DNA of 64,000 nt from CAZGSN01 sp964371655 (GTDB lineage: Bacteria; Desulfobacterota; Binatia; HRBIN30). The stretch covers positions 1 to 64,000 of the forward strand of contig CAYJOD010000020.1 of NCBI GenBank assembly GCA_964371655.1, given 5' to 3'. Each line of letters starts with the position of its first letter. Position 1 is the stretch's first letter. The notes under the pieces were generated by a model that was not told the DNA's origin, made no database searches, and worked only from the letters and a program-made list of their open reading frames with translations. The position numbers and the translations under genes were made by a program. This document shows positions 8,368 to 16,582 of this stretch, one piece after another.

Positions 8368-10809
8368 TCAATCGAGACTACATTCGCCGCATCCTCGAGC
8401 TCCCGAATTGACCGCTTTGACGAGCTCATCGACGGTGACTTCACCATCGTAGCCTGTGTCGAGAGGACGACACGACGACCCATCAAACGAGCCAAGAAGC
8501 TCATGCACGCCGGTCATGACCTCGTCCATGCTGACCTGACAATTCGTATTACAATCGCCTGGGCATTTCCCTCTAACCTCGACGCTCAATGGAGCCGAAC
8601 GGCTAAATCTGGGCACGTTGATCACCGATGGCGCCGAGACGACCTCGATCGGTTCTCCAACGTATGCTGCTTGCGGACCGCCTTCACTCTGCGCCGTGAC
8701 GCGAATGTCGTAAATGCCGTCCGTGGTGTACCCGAAGGTGCCGGTGTAGATCCCATCTCCCGCCACCATGTCCGGGGAATCCCCGTTATCGGCAAAAGAG
8801 AATTGGACCATTGATCCGTCCGGCTTTGTAGCGAGACCCGACACCGTTGCGCCGACTACATTTTGCCCCTCGCATGTCGGGTTCGAATAGATCGTGATCG
8901 GTTCGGGAGCGGTGATCGTCGGATCGACTGCCACGGCACCCAACTGCATGCCGGCCAGCGTCGTAGCCTCCATGGGACGAGCGATCGATGGCACAATGGC
9001 GAACAGATTGTGTAGCTCCGAACCGCGTTCGACGATCGCAGTCCAGTTTCCCGAAATGGGACCGGCAATGCGAAAGCTAAGACTATTGGCATCGGAGCTA
9101 TATTGGATGTCTCGGTCATTACCCTGGCGGATAACATCACCCTGCGGCGTGCGGAGCGAGAGCGCCAAATGGTCGAGGGTATTGTCGAAGATTGCCGCCA
9201 CGGTCAAAGAGGACGCCGCTTCTTCAACATAAAAGGTCCTCTCTGTTCGCTGCCTGGGGCCGACGTCGACCATGGGTTCGAGATGCTCATCTCCCGGGTC
9301 ACGGCCGAGTAAACCGGTTGCGACACTCCTAAAGAGAAGACGAGCGAACAGGCGAACCAGGTCGTATGAGTTTCTCACGGGGAAGTAATCGCCACCCGTT
9401 TCCTGCGCCAGCCTGGTGAGCCAAAACTCAGTCGGCCCCAGAATAGGATTGCCCGGGACCTTGGGGTTGCCGATGGCAACTCCCACCACACGGATTCGAT
9501 CGCGTTTCAAGCTGGAAACGAGGTTCTTCAACTCCTCGTCGCTGGCTGGTGGCACTTCGCTGCCCAGACTGATGTAAACGATCGTCGAGTCGCACGGTAC
9601 ACCAGCGGTTAGATTCGTGAGTTGGTGGTACGCATCCCCAAGGCTCTGTGTCAGAAGAGGGTACGGCTCGCAGGTGGTGCTAGGACCGGGGGTACCAGGA
9701 TGGGGGCAGCAGGTACAGGGCGTATTAGCAATGAAACCGTAGAGCCTGCTCCGCTGTTGCGAGTCGAGTGGTAGCAATTCAATGGAAGAGGTCGTCGCCG
9801 ATCCGGTGCCCGGATAGAGCAGCGCACCAACGAGGTCCGAGGCGGAAGCAAAATCAATAAGTCGGAGCGCTACCTGCTGACCGAGTTCTAAGTTCCACTG
9901 GTCATCGGAGCCAGACCAGTTCGGCAGGAATATTACCGAGGCCGATCCCGCTGCTCCGTCACCAGTCGGTACTGCCCGGCAAGCAGTGCCAGACGTCGGA
10001 ACTGTCGCCAATGGGTAGCTTCCGTGTTGGATTGTGTCCCAGCAGGATTCTCTTCGAACGCTTGACTGGAGCGTATCGCCGTCGGGGTCATGGTTCGATT
10101 GGTTGCAGAATTCATTGAGGCTCGCTCTCCCACGCCGACTCTGAGCCTCTCCGCGACACTTGAAGTTATCCATCAGACAAAAACCAAGATCAGCGTGATC
10201 AGGATTCGGGACCGCGCACTGGTTCGGCTGATCGATGAGATCAGAAAGCGTGGATGGTCCTGCGCACTCGGCCGGATGTCCGTCGTGATCGACGTACTCG
10301 TCGAGCAGGCCGTAGGCGTGATGGGCGAACTCGTGGGCGATGCTGTAGGCTTGGTCACTGTAGTCGTTCAACCCCAAGGGACTGGAACAGAAGTTGCCGG
10401 ATTGAAGCCGCGCAGCCTCATAGAAGTACGTGTCGAACCACAGGTTCACATGCTGGCCACGTTTTCCGTACTGGCCGATCGGCGCGTAGGCCCCGCCTCT
10501 CGCTTCGTGAATCCAAAACTCGGCTAAGTCGGAGCCGTCGCAGTGGTTGATCAGGGTGACCGAACCGAAACGATGCTGTCCTCCTGTAGCATGCGAGATG
10601 ATCTGACCAGCTTCATTGAATCGTTGTCGGATCTTATCGAGATCAGCAGCTGACGCGTCGAAGCGCACGCACACGCAGAAGTCGAACTCGCCGGTCTGCT
10701 TGTTGAACCGCCCATCGCCGGCGGAAGCTGTAGAGGCGAGCAGAAGGCAGCTGATCATCGACGTCCAAACGGCGGCGCGCCGGGTGAGCAGATTCGGTAC
10801 AGTCTTCAT
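8368..10809 (-). CDS. secreted CLCA-like metalloprotease with VWA domain and dockerin-like tail
   Basis: 813-residue exported protein with a signal peptide ending ASTASAGD. Residues 159-172 read HEFAHHAYGLLDEY. This HExxHxxxGxxDE(Y) zinc motif is characteristic of the N-terminal domain of CLCA self-cleaving metalloproteases. A VWA-like region with cysteine insertions follows (about 300-480; DSTIVYISLGSE and IRVVGVAIGNPK strands). Next come a beta-sandwich (about 530-620) and a CLCA-like/'choice-of-anchor' module (MVAGDGIYTGTF). The C-terminal 60 residues (CPGDCNTNC...VTVDELVKAVNSG) are a degenerate dockerin-like EF-hand pair. The likely role is an extracellular protease or adhesin. Bacterial CLCA homologues are little studied; zinc activity is inferred from the motif. 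Confidence 0.85.
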   Translation of the reverse strand: MKTVPNLLTRRAAVWTSMISCLLLASTASAGDGRFNKQTGEFDFCVCVRFDASAADLDKIRQRFNEAGQIISHATGGQHRFGSVTLINHCDGSDLAEFWIHEARGGAYAPIGQYGKRGQHVNLWFDTYFYEAARLQSGNFCSSPLGLNDYSDQAYSIAHEFAHHAYGLLDEYVDHDGHPAECAGPSTLSDLIDQPNQCAVPNPDHADLGFCLMDNFKCRGEAQSRRGRASLNEFCNQSNHDPDGDTLQSSVRRESCWDTIQHGSYPLATVPTSGTACRAVPTGDGAAGSASVIFLPNWSGSDDQWNLELGQQVALRLIDFASASDLVGALLYPGTGSATTSSIELLPLDSQQRSRLYGFIANTPCTCCPHPGTPGPSTTCEPYPLLTQSLGDAYHQLTNLTAGVPCDSTIVYISLGSEVPPASDEELKNLVSSLKRDRIRVVGVAIGNPKVPGNPILGPTEFWLTRLAQETGGDYFPVRNSYDLVRLFARLLFRSVATGLLGRDPGDEHLEPMVDVGPRQRTERTFYVEEAASSLTVAAIFDNTLDHLALSLRTPQGDVIRQGNDRDIQYSSDANSLSFRIAGPISGNWTAIVERGSELHNLFAIVPSIARPMEATTLAGMQLGAVAVDPTITAPEPITIYSNPTCEGQNVVGATVSGLATKPDGSMVQFSFADNGDSPDMVAGDGIYTGTFGYTTDGIYDIRVTAQSEGGPQAAYVGEPIEVVSAPSVINVPRFSRSAPLSVEVRGKCPGDCNTNCQVSMDEVMTGVHELLGSFDGSSCRPLDTGYDGEVTVDELVKAVNSGARGCGECSLD

Positions 10810-10892
10810 TGATCATCCCTCCCAAATCGCCTTCTGTTTCGATGGTGCGGAAGTGCCGCGCGAAACAGATTGCGGCGCCCCAGCTCCCAACG

Positions 10893-12233
10893 TCACGGAG
10901 ACCCAACCAAGGCAGCATCGACTGCTCGAATGATCGCATCGAGCGGAGTTGCATCGGAGTTGGTCGTCCGCACCGATGGGGGATACTGGGTCGAATCCGA
11001 CGGGCCCGACAGCGTCAGCACAGCGGTGACGAGATCCTCGATCGTCGTGATACGGCTCCGGTCAGAGCCGCCGGGACGTTCCACGTTGTCCTCCCCACCC
11101 GCCCGCGGACACCCGCCGGACGTCGATGGGGGTGACGTGTCACCGGCCCCTTGGATTGATTCACCGACGTCCGTTGGCCCACCGACGCTGTGTACCGTCA
11201 GCTGACTCTCGGAGCTGCCGCTTGTAATGCTTGCTGAAGCAGGAATCTTCTCAGGGCAGAACAGGTCGGTTAACGCCATTTCCGGGGTCCCGTTGGCGCC
11301 ACAGGAGAAGCGGTTTGAGCCAACCGTGTCGTAGGCATAGCCACCCGCATCGCCCACCATGAGGTCATCGTCCGTGTTGGCGCCGAACAGCCAACTGTAG
11401 CCGGCGGCGGGTTCGTCGTAATTATAGGGGCCTCCAATCAGCGTGCAGCCGGCGTAGGCGGGACGCGTCGGCGTTGCGGGTTGGTAGTGGGTATCGCAAT
11501 ACAGGGTGTCGAAGCCCCCGCCGCCCGCCCCCCTGTCCCAGCCGCCTGGCGCAACACCGCCCAGATCGGCGTAGTCGTCGCCCGGTCCGAGATCCACATC
11601 ATCTGAAATCGTAGTCGATATAATCGAATCGTTTCCAGAGCTATCACGCAGGAATGAGTGAATTCGGCTCAGAATAGATGACGCGCCCCCCGATCCGGAA
11701 AGTCGCAGGGCAGATGAGATCGAGATCTTCTCTCGATCGTCGCCCGCGCCGAGGTCTGAGCGGATCGCGAAGTCGTCGCCGGTCGGTGATGCGATCACGC
11801 AACGCACGACGCGGTCGTTATCCGGCTCCGAGGGATGTACTGGGCCACAGCCTGGTCGGGGGTCGCCGAAGCCCCAAACGGCCCATCTGTTGGGGTCAAA
11901 CTCGATCTTGTAAGGCAGCGGAGAAAGCTGGCCCTTCTCTTCGATGTCTACCACCAGGTAGTCGTAGGGGGTGGAATCTACTTCGGAAGCGGGAGCTGTC
12001 GTGAGCCAGTCGATCTTCAGCTCCACGTTGTTCGGGAAGCCGCCGTCTGTCGTGTTGGGGCTGTGGTCCCAGATACTCAGTGTGCCCACGCCGTTGACCG
12101 AGTCTGGGTCCACACAGAGCACGGACCGCGTGCGGCAGTAGTCGTTCGAGGAGTTGGCGTGGGCAGGGGCGCCTGACAGCGCTACTGCGCCCAGACAGGC
12201 GACGACCAATACGGCCAGACTTCTGTGAAGCAC
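10893..12233 (-). CDS. secreted Asp/Gly-rich repeat protein, paralogue 1
   Basis: 446-residue exported protein with a signal peptide ending APAHA|N. It shares with its upstream neighbour an N-terminal beta-rich domain and an Asp/Gly-rich centre (DVDLGPGDDYADLGG, GFDTLYCDTHY, GYSWLFGANTDDDLMVGDAGG). That centre is reminiscent of RTX-like calcium-binding repeats, but the canonical GGxGxDxLx nonapeptide is missing. The last 50 residues (TTIEDLVTAVLTLSG...IIRAVDAALVGSP) look like a dockerin-like tail that has lost its calcium ligands. Relative to the paralogue it carries a Ser/Gly/Arg-rich insertion before that tail. Function unknown; surface or matrix role inferred. Confidence 0.78.
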   Translation of the reverse strand: MLHRSLAVLVVACLGAVALSGAPAHANSSNDYCRTRSVLCVDPDSVNGVGTLSIWDHSPNTTDGGFPNNVELKIDWLTTAPASEVDSTPYDYLVVDIEEKGQLSPLPYKIEFDPNRWAVWGFGDPRPGCGPVHPSEPDNDRVVRCVIASPTGDDFAIRSDLGAGDDREKISISSALRLSGSGGASSILSRIHSFLRDSSGNDSIISTTISDDVDLGPGDDYADLGGVAPGGWDRGAGGGGFDTLYCDTHYQPATPTRPAYAGCTLIGGPYNYDEPAAGYSWLFGANTDDDLMVGDAGGYAYDTVGSNRFSCGANGTPEMALTDLFCPEKIPASASITSGSSESQLTVHSVGGPTDVGESIQGAGDTSPPSTSGGCPRAGGEDNVERPGGSDRSRITTIEDLVTAVLTLSGPSDSTQYPPSVRTTNSDATPLDAIIRAVDAALVGSP

Positions 12234-12395
12234 TGCAAATCCCCTTTGCCTTGCGAATCCTGAAGGCTGCCACTCTCGGTCTCGGATCGCCTCCGCGAAT
12301 CGAATCGTACTTGTCGATTCTCCTCCTGAATCGTCTTGCGTCTTGACGGCGCGGAATCGCGGCGCGAACAGGCCGAGTTGCCCCTCCTCCCAGCC

Positions 12396-13589
12396 TTACG
12401 GAGATCCAACCAGCGCCGCATCAACCGCTTGGATAACCGCATCGATCACGGTTGCATCGTAATTCGTCGTTCGCCCCGATGGGGGATATGGTGCCGAATC
12501 CGACGCACCCGACAGCATCGACACCGCGGCAACGAGATCCTCGATCGTCGTGATACCACTTATCCCAGTGCACAGTAGATCATGCGCTCCCAGATTCGGG
12601 CTTGGCCCGCTTGAGCCGTCCGTTGTCGGACCGGGGTCGCCACAGTAGAGACGATTTGATCCCGCCGGGTCATAGGCATAACCGCCAGCATCGCCCACCA
12701 GGAGGTCGTCGTCCGTGTTAGCGCCAAAAAGCCAGCTGTAACCGGCAGCCGATCCGCCGATCAGGGTGCAGCCGGCGTCGGGTCGACCGAGTTCGTCAGG
12801 ACCCCAGGAAGAGGGATTAAACGGATCACGCGTCGGCGTTGCGGTTCGGTATGAGGTATCGCAATACAGTGTGTCGTAGCCCCCGCCAGTGTCCCCCACG
12901 TCGTGCGCCGTGGAGTTGCCCGGGGGCAGTCCACCCAGATCGCCGTAGTCGTCACCGAGTCCCAAATCCACGTCATCTGCGGTCGCGTCGGAAATGATCG
13001 AGTCGTTGTCAATGCCGCCTCTCAGCTCTGTCTGAATGCGGGATAGTGCGTCGCGGGCGGCGGGCTCGACCGAGAACTTCAAGCGATCATCACCAGCCCC
13101 GAGGTTGACGGAGATGTGGAATTTACCAACACTATCCGCCCGGATGTTGCACAGAACGACATGTGCATCGGGCAAGGCGTCACCGCCACAACCCGGGTCG
13201 CTTGGATATGCCAAGACATCGATGTTGTCCCCTGGACTAAATAGAGCCATGGTCACGTCGAGGTTCTTGTCTTCGATTCTAACCCTCAAGATATCATGCT
13301 CGGTGGTATGCATCAGAGCCTCGGCGGTAACCTCAAGGTTGTTGTCGAAGCTGCCACTCCCATCCCCTTCTGACTGCCAGACGTTGTGATCCCACACCCG
13401 TACATGCGAAGGATCCGTTAGATGAACACATAGGTCGGTCCGAAGTAAACAGCTGCCCGACGGCACCCCCGCAGCGTCTCGTGCGCCGAAGAAAGCAAGG
13501 CTGGCCGACACACACATAACACGCACAACATAGGTGGTCCCGCGTGTTCCCTTTCGAAACCAGATCCGTGTTGATGTCTCCGCCATCAT
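12396..13589 (-). CDS. secreted Asp/Gly-rich repeat protein, paralogue 2
   Basis: 397-residue exported protein; two adjacent ATGs follow an AGAGGAC RBS. The signal region is VVRVMCVSASLAFFGARDAAG. It is colinear with the gene at 10893-12233: a 'DLCVHLTDPSHVRVWDHN' N-terminus, an NIRADSVGKFHISVNLGAGDD strand, the DLGLGDDYGDLGG centre, GYSWLFGANTDDDLLVGDAG, and the same pseudo-dockerin tail. The intergenic sequences after the two stop codons are also alignable, so the tandem duplication included flanking DNA. It begins 30 bp after the anti-sigma-like gene and is probably co-transcribed with it. Confidence 0.78.
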   Translation of the reverse strand: MMAETSTRIWFRKGTRGTTYVVRVMCVSASLAFFGARDAAGVPSGSCLLRTDLCVHLTDPSHVRVWDHNVWQSEGDGSGSFDNNLEVTAEALMHTTEHDILRVRIEDKNLDVTMALFSPGDNIDVLAYPSDPGCGGDALPDAHVVLCNIRADSVGKFHISVNLGAGDDRLKFSVEPAARDALSRIQTELRGGIDNDSIISDATADDVDLGLGDDYGDLGGLPPGNSTAHDVGDTGGGYDTLYCDTSYRTATPTRDPFNPSSWGPDELGRPDAGCTLIGGSAAGYSWLFGANTDDDLLVGDAGGYAYDPAGSNRLYCGDPGPTTDGSSGPSPNLGAHDLLCTGISGITTIEDLVAAVSMLSGASDSAPYPPSGRTTNYDATVIDAVIQAVDAALVGSP

Positions 13590-13619
13590 AAATTGTCCTC
13601 TCTCCGATCCATCTTCATT

Positions 13620-14510
13620 TCAGTAGCCCGCGATAGACGAGCGCATCGTCCACGGTGAGCTTGATTGGCTACGGTACGCTTCGACCGTTCGAATCGTACT
13701 GGTCGATTCCGCGCCACGCGTGCCGCCGATGCGCGACGCAACCTCTAGGAAACGTACGACTGCTCGATCCGAGGTGTCCGCAAGTGTATCGAGGACTTGG
13801 TATAGCAAGACCAATCGACCTGGCTGCGCGAACGACTTCTCCAAGGCCTCGACTTCCGCCGGAGTTAGCGACCACACTGCCTTGATGCGCCGCAAGTCGC
13901 GTCCTTCATACCCCTGTTTGTATTGACCAAGGCGTGCCTGCACGACGCCAACACCAGACTGCAGATCGCCGGGCGTGGTCTCGGGGTCATGCCCGACATA
14001 GATGGGCGGTTGAAATGCGAGGCGAATGATCGGCGCGCTAAGGACGAGAATGGCGAACCCATACGCGAACGCCGGGCTCCACAATAGACGTTTGATCCAT
14101 CCGCCGAACCTGCGCTCGGCAGAACGATCCGCCCGAGCCGGTAGGGATTGAGTGCGGCGCGCAGCCTCTGCCGCGCTTCGAAACGCTGCGAAGTCGAGTC
14201 GCTTGACGGCGGCGACTTGATCGCGGCACTGCGCACAGGTTCTTACGTGTTCCGCAACGCTCTCGTGCGCCTCGCCGCGAAGCTCTCCTCCAATATAGGA
14301 GCCGAGCTCGGCCTCGGTCGGGTGAGCAAAGCCAACATCGTCTTCGATTTTTCGAAGAAACGCTGCGACCTGTTCGAATTCGGCAATGGCCGCGGTGCAG
14401 GTGGAACACGATTGGCGGTGCAGATGGAACTCCATCAACGCTGGATCGTTCGGATTCGCGACGTAGCTGACTAGATCAACCTCGTCAGCGCGATGGCATT
14501 GCTCCGTCAT
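13620..14510 (-). CDS. membrane anti-sigma-like protein with two HxxxCxxC zinc fingers (island A)
   Basis: 296 residues. The first zinc-binding motif is H31-x3-C35-x2-C38. A second HVRTCAQC motif follows near residue 90, as in ZAS/zf-HC2 anti-sigma factors. One transmembrane helix (SPAFAYGFAILVLSAPIIRLAF, about residues 145-167) precedes a C-terminal domain with a predicted outside location. The first 38 residues align with the soluble protein at 25872-26801, with identical zinc spacing. The gene follows the sigma factor by 44 bp, the classical arrangement for a cognate anti-sigma factor. It could also be a downstream effector of sigma rather than an inhibitor. Confidence 0.82.
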   Translation of the reverse strand: MTEQCHRADEVDLVSYVANPNDPALMEFHLHRQSCSTCTAAIAEFEQVAAFLRKIEDDVGFAHPTEAELGSYIGGELRGEAHESVAEHVRTCAQCRDQVAAVKRLDFAAFRSAAEAARRTQSLPARADRSAERRFGGWIKRLLWSPAFAYGFAILVLSAPIIRLAFQPPIYVGHDPETTPGDLQSGVGVVQARLGQYKQGYEGRDLRRIKAVWSLTPAEVEALEKSFAQPGRLVLLYQVLDTLADTSDRAVVRFLEVASRIGGTRGAESTSTIRTVEAYRSQSSSPWTMRSSIAGY

Positions 14511-14554
14511 CCGCTACTCCTGATTCCTATGACGCCATGCGGACGCCGATCGGA

Positions 14555-15079
14555 TCACTGGTCATCGCCAATTCCAAAGAGAGCCCTGACGATCTTAAGG
14601 CCACGGTCGCGGCAACGCTTCAACGTACCCTCGGGAATCGCAACACGCGCCGCTGTCTCTCGGATGCTCTCGCCGCGAACGAGTCCTTCGATCGCAAGAC
14701 GTTCACACCACGGGAGACGACGGATCACTTCGCAAGCAAACGCTTGACTCTCCGGGTCAAATCGCGAAGTCGGCAACTCTCCCGCGGCGTCATTCAGCTC
14801 TTCTTTAGGCCGCTTCTTCGCCTGCCAATGTCTGCGAAAGGTGTTTGCCTGGTTCGCGATCATCTCCTTGAGGAACGCGCAGGTCTTTTCCGGGATGCAC
14901 GGGGGCTCGTTCGTAAAGAGCTTGGCCAATTTCAGGAGAATCTCCTGGGCGAGCTCCTCTTGATCCGAAAGATTCTCGATGCCGTTCTTCTTGAATCCCC
15001 GAATCACACGCCACCCAAGTTTGCGGTAGGCGATGACATCACCACCGATCGCAGCTTGGATGAGCTCAAAACAATGCAC
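14555..15079 (-). CDS. ECF-like RNA polymerase sigma factor (island A)
   Basis: 174-residue sigma-70 family protein. Region 2-like helices (QEELAQEILLKLAKLF, CAFLKEMIANQANTFRRHW) are joined by a short linker to a region 4 helix-turn-helix (ESIRETAARVAIPEGTLKRCRDRGLKIV). GTG at 15079 is the only possible start: an in-frame TAA immediately precedes it and GAGGAAC lies 9 nt upstream. It is the first gene of a same-strand series running through the anti-sigma-like gene into five secreted-protein genes. It is a candidate for reading the P1-P6 promoters. Region 2 is weakly conserved, so subgroup assignment is not attempted. Confidence 0.82.
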   Translation of the reverse strand: MHCFELIQAAIGGDVIAYRKLGWRVIRGFKKNGIENLSDQEELAQEILLKLAKLFTNEPPCIPEKTCAFLKEMIANQANTFRRHWQAKKRPKEELNDAAGELPTSRFDPESQAFACEVIRRLPWCERLAIEGLVRGESIRETAARVAIPEGTLKRCRDRGLKIVRALFGIGDDQ

Positions 15080-15419
15080 TTACGATTGTTCCTCGCGTTT
15101 CTGAGAGTGAGCTCACATCTCACAAAGCTCCCAAAAAGAAAAGCGACAACAGTTCTGTCCTCAGGGCCCCGCAAAGTCGCCGATGGAACCCTCTTGAGCG
15201 CCTCGCAGTGCCCGCCCGGGATGTGTATCCGTCTGAAACGGAGACACCTTCGTCTCCGCCACCCCGCAAATACCCTCTCTCAGCAGTGTTGGCGTGGCCG
15301 CAGGTTGTCGCGATCGCGCAGCAAGCTCACGCCGCTGCCGCCCTTCTTCTGACTGCCGACTTCGGGTGCGATCGAATTCCTGAAGCTCGGAGCCTGGAGC
15401 CCGAAGCGCCGAGTTTGAG
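15080..15419. other. non-coding spacer upstream of sigma factor
   Basis: 340 bp without a supported ORF. It contains a 7-bp hairpin (CGGAGAC at 15239-15245 with GTCTCCG at 15252-15258) and a stretch around 15372-15412 (ctcggagcctggagcccgaa) resembling half of the 5337-5412 repeat. The sigma-factor promoter should be here; no ECF-type match was found. Confidence 0.5.
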
Positions 15420-16568
15420 TCACTCGATCGCAAGGGGCAGCTGAAAGCAAAAGCGGCTGCCGCCGTTGGCGCTGGGCTCGAACCAAGCGCATCCCTTCAT
15501 CGCCTCGACCAGATGACGGACGATGGCGAGGCCGTTGCCGGTACCCGGTGTGCGTCTTTCCCGAACCTGACAGGAGCGGCGAAAGATGTCGTCGCGCTTG
15601 TCGCATGGAATCCCCGGTCCGTTATCCTCGACAACAAAGGTTGCATGCAGTCCGACCACCTCGGCAGCGATACGAATCCAGCCAGCGTGCTTATCCATGT
15701 GCTTGATGCCGTTCTCGACAAGGTTGCGAAAGACTCCGGCCAAAGCGTCTTCCCATCCGCAAATGTCGGGAAGCTCGGAAACGACCTCGATGGCTACGCC
15801 TTTGTGAAACGCCGCGGGCCGTAACATGCCTATCACCTTCGCAACGACGCGGGCGGTGTGGACGGGCTGCGGCGGCAGCCGCCGCTTCGCCGGGTCTAGC
15901 GGCGCGAACTTTTCGAAAATGTTGATCAACTCCGTCTCGGCGCCGACACACAGATCGACAATCTGGCAGAGATCGTCGTACACATCCGCCGGGATCTTCC
16001 CCTTCAGCCTGCGCGCAACGTCACTTGCCAGAAGTGCCGCACCGTTCACCGGTGTCTTCGCATCGTGCGAAAGCCACCAGACGATGACGCTGAGAACCGC
16101 ATGCCGATCCCGGAGCTCGCATTCACGCTGTTTACGTTCGGTGATGTCCCACGCATTTGTCAGAATCACCCCGGGAAGTGCCGAACCAGGCGAGAGACGA
16201 GAAGACGTTCCTCCCAAGATCCGCCAGCAACCGTCCTTATGACGAAAGCGCAGAGCCTCGCTGCCGCGTCGCTCGTTGGGGTGCGCGGCGAGCTCTTCAA
16301 GATGCAGCTTGAGTTTCGCTAGGTCCTCTGGATGCACCCACTGGGCGATTGTCGTACCTTCAAGCTCGCCAGGCTCGTAACCCATGATCGCTTTGTGGGA
16401 AGGGCTTACGAAGAGCAGGGTGCCATCCGCATCGGCGGTGGAGATCAGCTCTCGACTGTTCTCGACCACGGCGCGAAGAAGCTCCATCGCCTCTCGTTGC
16501 GTATCGGCCTCGCGCCGCGCCGGCAGACGCAGGGCACGGTGGACCGAGTCTACAGCGATGCGGTTCAT
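15420..16568 (-). CDS. PAS-domain histidine kinase
   Basis: Soluble sensor kinase of 382 residues, start MNRIAVDS at 16568 after GAGGTG (an upstream in-frame ATG at 16598 lacks an RBS). A PAS domain (about 35-155; STADADGTLLFVSPSHKAIMGY with a PAC-like tail ending DITERK) precedes the H-box LSHDAKTPVNG. That H-box has HD in place of the usual HE. The HATPase carries NLVENGIKH, EDNGPGIP and GTGNGLAIV. It begins 14 bp after the double-receiver gene and is probably its partner kinase. PAS domains commonly bind haem, flavin or small molecules; the ligand cannot be told. Confidence 0.9.
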   Translation of the reverse strand: MNRIAVDSVHRALRLPARREADTQREAMELLRAVVENSRELISTADADGTLLFVSPSHKAIMGYEPGELEGTTIAQWVHPEDLAKLKLHLEELAAHPNERRGSEALRFRHKDGCWRILGGTSSRLSPGSALPGVILTNAWDITERKQRECELRDRHAVLSVIVWWLSHDAKTPVNGAALLASDVARRLKGKIPADVYDDLCQIVDLCVGAETELINIFEKFAPLDPAKRRLPPQPVHTARVVAKVIGMLRPAAFHKGVAIEVVSELPDICGWEDALAGVFRNLVENGIKHMDKHAGWIRIAAEVVGLHATFVVEDNGPGIPCDKRDDIFRRSCQVRERRTPGTGNGLAIVRHLVEAMKGCAWFEPSANGGSRFCFQLPLAIE

Positions 16569-16582
16569 AGGGGCACCTCGCC

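Noticed and set aside
12234..12395. ECF promoter upstream of the pseudo-dockerin paralogues (CGTCAAG near 12335).
   Set aside because: The -35 does not match and the spacing is off; the similarity to 10810-10892 is explained by duplication of flanking DNA.
10893..13589. RTX calcium-binding repeat toxins.
   Set aside because: The Asp/Gly-rich centre lacks the GGxGxDxLx nonapeptide series; only a loose resemblance.
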